Shown piece after piece: positions 40,536-43,082 of a DNA stretch of 43,082 bases. The notes under the pieces are model-generated. The model was not told the origin of the DNA. It made no database searches and saw only the letters and a list, made by a program, of their open reading frames with translations. The position numbers and the translations under genes were made by a program. How positions within the stretch are numbered: position 1 is the first letter of the stretch; every line of letters begins with the position of its first letter. Source of the DNA: Planctomycetota bacterium (GTDB lineage Bacteria; Planctomycetota; Planctomycetia; Pirellulales; Thermoguttaceae); assembly GCA_029550925.1 (NCBI GenBank), contig JAKPGL010000138.1, positions 1-43,082 of the forward strand, in the 5' to 3' direction.

Positions 40536-41972
40536 ATGGCAACTGAAGAACGTTCCGATCAGTTCAGTCCGGATAAGCGGGAGCCGATGTCTCCGGCCAA
40601 ACGGAAGCGATTGCAACAGTGCTTCGACCACGCCAGTAAGCAGATGCAGCAGGGCAACTATGACTACGCCACGGAGCTGTTGACCCAGTGTGTGTTAGGC
40701 GACCCGGGCAACCCGCAATACGTGCAAAATTTTCTCGCCAACCTCCAGAAAAAGTATAACAATAACAAAACCGGTAGTACATTCGCCGGTTTTAAGGCCC
40801 GATCCGAACGTGCGAATGTGAAAAAAGCCAAGGCCCAGGGCGATTGGGAGGCGGTGCTCCGCAACGGGTTGGAGGTGTTGAAGGTCAATCCGTGGGATGT
40901 GCCGGCGCTGACGGCCATGGCCGACGCCTGCGAAGCCCTGCACCTGGAAGCGGTTACGCTTATTTATCTCAAAATGGCTTTGGAGGCCAATCCGAACGAC
41001 CCGGATGTGAATCTCCAGTGCGCCAAGGCGCTGCGGGCACGGCAACAATGGGACCAGGCCATTGCTTGTTTGCACCGGGTGGAAAAGCTGCGTCCGGATG
41101 ACGAAGAAATCCAACGGATGATCGCCGATTTGGCCGTCGAAAAAACGATCCATCAGGGCCGACTCGACGAGGAAGGCTCCCAAGGCCGAAGACAGGGCAC
41201 TACCGCCGCCAAAACCCCCCAACAGCAAGCCCTTTCCGACGAAGAACGCCTGGAACGAGAAATCGCTCAAGACCCCAAGAACATCTCCAAATACATCGAA
41301 CTAACCGATCTGTATCTCCGGGATGACCACTTCGACAAGGCCGAGGAAGTCATGCAGCGGGCCTACGAGGCCTCCGGCGGCGACCCGGACATCCGGGATC
41401 GTTGGGAGGACGTTCAACTGCGGCATCTTCGTTACCAGGTGATTCACGCCAAGAGAAAGGCCGATGAAACCGGTTCCGAAGAAGCCAAAGAAGAATATAA
41501 AATCCTCCGGAAAAAACAGATCGCCAAGGAGTTGGAATACTATAAAAGCCTCTGCGAGCGGTTTCCGAACAACCTGACGTATAAATATGAATTGGGGGTT
41601 CGGTATCAATTGAACGGCCAATATAGCGAGGCGATTCGGGAGTTTCAGGTGGCCAAAAACGATCCCCGCCGCAAAGGCGCCTGTCTGCTGGCCCTTGGCC
41701 AGTGTTTCCAGCAGATCCATCAACTTCCCTTGGCCATGACCCACTATGAACTGGCCATCCAAGAAATCCCCGATCGAGAAGGCCAACGCAAGAAAGAGGC
41801 CCTGTACCTGGCCGGCAAATTGGCCGTCGCCCTGAAGGAACTCGATCGGGCGGAAAAACACTTGACCACCTTGGCCGGTTTGGATTTCAATTATCGGGAT
41901 GTCTCCGCCCTGCTTAGCAAAGTGGCCGAGGCGAAAACCAAACGTCTCAAGGAAGAATCGCCGGAAGCGTAA
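40536..41972 (+). CDS. Tetratricopeptide-repeat protein
   Basis: The protein has 478 residues from ATG 40536; TTG 40497 and ATG of MSPAKRKR (40587) are alternatives. It is mostly helical with several TPR units: NYDYATELLTQCVLGDPGNPQ, KMALEANPNDPDVNLQCAKAL, QWDQAIACLHRVEKLRPDDEE, HFDKAEEVMQRAYEASGGDPD and QYSEAIREFQVAKNDPRRKG. A charged segment lies in the middle (about 190-225, KTIHQGRLDEEGSQGRRQGT). There is no signal peptide or membrane segment, so it is probably cytosolic and mediates protein contacts. A similar TPR protein is often seen in planctomycetes, but I do not know its partner. The rpsT gene follows after 130 bases. Confidence 0.85.
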   Translation: MATEERSDQFSPDKREPMSPAKRKRLQQCFDHASKQMQQGNYDYATELLTQCVLGDPGNPQYVQNFLANLQKKYNNNKTGSTFAGFKARSERANVKKAKAQGDWEAVLRNGLEVLKVNPWDVPALTAMADACEALHLEAVTLIYLKMALEANPNDPDVNLQCAKALRARQQWDQAIACLHRVEKLRPDDEEIQRMIADLAVEKTIHQGRLDEEGSQGRRQGTTAAKTPQQQALSDEERLEREIAQDPKNISKYIELTDLYLRDDHFDKAEEVMQRAYEASGGDPDIRDRWEDVQLRHLRYQVIHAKRKADETGSEEAKEEYKILRKKQIAKELEYYKSLCERFPNNLTYKYELGVRYQLNGQYSEAIREFQVAKNDPRRKGACLLALGQCFQQIHQLPLAMTHYELAIQEIPDREGQRKKEALYLAGKLAVALKELDRAEKHLTTLAGLDFNYRDVSALLSKVAEAKTKRLKEESPEA

Positions 41973-42102
41973 TCCTTTGGCTCTCGACGACTTCTACCGA
42001 GGATCGGAGGTTTAAGCCCTTTTGCAGAAATAGGTTATTTCGGCAATATCAAGAACTCGAAAATTAAATTTTTGTCCTTAGGAGTCCTGGTAGGAAACCT
42101 TT

Positions 42103-42414
42103 ATGCCTCACACGAAAAGCGCTAAGAAACGACTTCGTCAAAGCCTGCAACGTCGGGCCCGGAATCGGGCGGTCAAATCTGCTCTGAGAACTCACGTTCG
42201 CAAAGTGCTCGAAGCGGTTCAGGCCCGCGACGCGGCCAGGGCGGAAACGGAGTTTCGGCTTGTGGCCAAAGAAGTGGATCAGGCCGCCGCCAAACGAGTG
42301 ATTCATCCGAACAAAGCAGCCCGGGTCAAATCGCGGCTGGCGGCGAAAATCCGCGTCTTGAAAGGCAAACCCCCCCGTCCTGCCGCCGCCAATCCGGAAA
42401 GTTCTGGAAGCTAA
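42103..42414 (+). CDS. rpsT: 30S ribosomal protein S20
   Basis: S20 binds 16S rRNA in the small subunit. The 103-residue protein is basic and helical, with the family pattern MPHTKSAKKRLRQSLQRRAR and NRAVKSALRTHVRKVLEAV, and the end KRVIHPNKAARVKSRLAAKI. The usual length is 85-90; the extra is a Pro/Ala/Ser-rich tail. AGGAAACCTTT precedes the ATG, giving a good site. Weak hairpins at 42452-42475 and 42478-42492 follow. Confidence 0.96.
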   Translation: MPHTKSAKKRLRQSLQRRARNRAVKSALRTHVRKVLEAVQARDAARAETEFRLVAKEVDQAAAKRVIHPNKAARVKSRLAAKIRVLKGKPPRPAAANPESSGS

Positions 42415-42451
42415 TTTTGGGGTAGTTATCCAGAGTCGCTGGGGCAGGCCC

Positions 42452-42492
42452 ACGTCGGTTTTTCTTTTCCGACGTATTGGGCGATTGGCCCA
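42452..42492 (+). terminator. Two hairpins after rpsT
   Basis: ACGTCGG (42452-42458) and CCGACGT (42469-42475) form a 7-bp stem whose ten-base loop is T-rich. TGGGC (42478-42482) and GCCCA (42488-42492) form a second short stem. They lie in the 138-base gap before the ABC ATPase gene. Without a clear U-tract after either stem, a terminator is only a possibility. Confidence 0.35.
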
Positions 42493-42552
42493 TGATGGAC
42501 TGCGGCAAGGCCGGGGAAACCACGGCAGGGTTGCTTTCTCAAGGAATTCCCC

Positions 42553-43082
42553 ATGGCCGAAACTGCCGATCGTGTTTTACTCCGCATGGAGCATGTCCAT
42601 CGAACGTTCCAGATGGGGCAGGTGCCGGTCCATGCCGTCCGAGACGCCAATCTGGAAGTCTATGAAGGGGAATTCCTGGTCATGGCCGGGCCGAGCGGAT
42701 CGGGCAAATCCACCTTGCTCAATCTTCTCGGCGGCCTGGACCGGCCCACCCAGGGACGCATCTGGTTCCGCCAGCAGGAGCTATCGGCGCTAAGCCCGGC
42801 GGAACTGACCCGCTATCGGCGGGAAAAGATAGGTTTTGTCTTCCAGTTTTACAACCTGGTCCCCAATCTGACGGCCCGGGAAAACGTGCTGTTGGCCGCC
42901 GAGCTGAGCACACGGCCCATGGACCCGCTCGAAGCGCTGCGCCTGGTGGAACTGGAAGATCGGCAGGATCATTTTCCCTCCCAGCTTTCCGGCGGCGAGC
43001 AGCAGCGGGCGGCCATCGCACGCGCACTGGCCAAAAATCCAGACCTCCTCCTTTGCGACGAACCGACCGGCGCCCTGGACGA
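42553..43082 (+). CDS. ABC transporter ATP-binding protein (LolD/MacB type), partial
   Basis: The frame from ATG 42553 (AAGGA 8 bases upstream) is open to the window edge, giving 176 residues. It has Walker [10 protein letters not shown] (46-54), the Q-loop [18 protein letters not shown] (95-112), the signature LSGGEQQR (145-152) and Walker [13 protein letters not shown] (165-176). The VFQFYNLVP segment and RYRREKIGF belong to the LolD/MacB group (lipoprotein export or macrolide-type efflux). The membrane partner should be just to the right. The protein is truncated by the window, not broken. Confidence 0.93.
   Translation, partial: MAETADRVLLRMEHVHRTFQMGQVPVHAVRDANLEVYEGEFLVMAGPSGSGKSTLLNLLGGLDRPTQGRIWFRQQELSALSPAELTRYRREKIGFVFQFYNLVPNLTARENVLLAAELSTRPMDPLEALRLVELEDRQDHFPSQLSGGEQQRAAIARALAKNPDLLLCDEPTGALD

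Overview
This window looks like chromosomal DNA of a member of the Planctomycetota, probably of the Pirellulales type. The inference rests on content and style. There are exported oxidoreductases with twin-arginine leaders, a DnaJ-like membrane protein with Pro/Ser-rich linkers, a polyferredoxin of NapH plus ferredoxin type, a Gfo/Idh/MocA protein with a Tat leader, palindromic '(C)CCTCTCCC...GGGAGAGG' intergenic repeats, and GC-rich coding DNA. No rRNA, tRNA, CRISPR array or intact insertion sequence was found. No marker gene fixes the species.

Layout. Bases 1-6763 (all minus): folK (fused to a kinase-like domain), panC, lgt (with an inserted PDZ domain), a Tat-exported FAD oxidoreductase, and a membrane polyferredoxin that runs off the left edge and is invaded in frame by repeat DNA. 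Bases 7127-10033 (plus): rarA and an aldo/keto reductase. Bases 10080-14413 (minus): an exported repeat protein, an exported class I glutamine amidotransferase and a MoxR ATPase with a long Pro-rich tail, probably one transcription unit. Bases 15106-19949 (plus): a large GH38/57-like protein, then cmk and an overlapping plsC. Bases 20039-23016: a zinc-ribbon protein and a J-domain-like membrane protein. Bases 23060-29598 (minus): a Tad/Flp pilus locus in the order flp, a previously uncalled 37-residue membrane peptide, tadV, tadE, cpaB, cpaC, tadZ. The motor genes tadA/B/C are absent. Bases 30022-33545: a Gfo/Idh/MocA protein, coaD, a 130-bp MITE-like element and a GH5-like hydrolase. Bases 33677-40405: a sulfate assimilation block (SLC13 permease, APS reductase cysH, divergent sulfite reductase, siroheme synthase cobA-hemD). 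Bases 40536-43082 (plus): a TPR protein, rpsT and the start of a LolD/MacB-type ABC ATPase that runs off the right edge.

How genes work together. In the sulfur block the permease would bring in sulfate, CysH reduces APS to sulfite, the sulfite reductase makes sulfide, and CobA-HemD supplies its siroheme. ATP sulfurylase is not in the window. The Tad genes encode the pilin, its peptidase, the secretin and assembly proteins, but the ATPase and inner-membrane platform must lie elsewhere.

Most notable points: the repeat-invaded polyferredoxin; the hidden 37-residue gene with its own ribosome binding site between terminators and tadV; the Lgt-PDZ and FolK-kinase-like architectures; the MITE-like nested palindrome; and structured repeats whose stems covary between copies. 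I found no clear evidence of a wholly new defence or mobile system.
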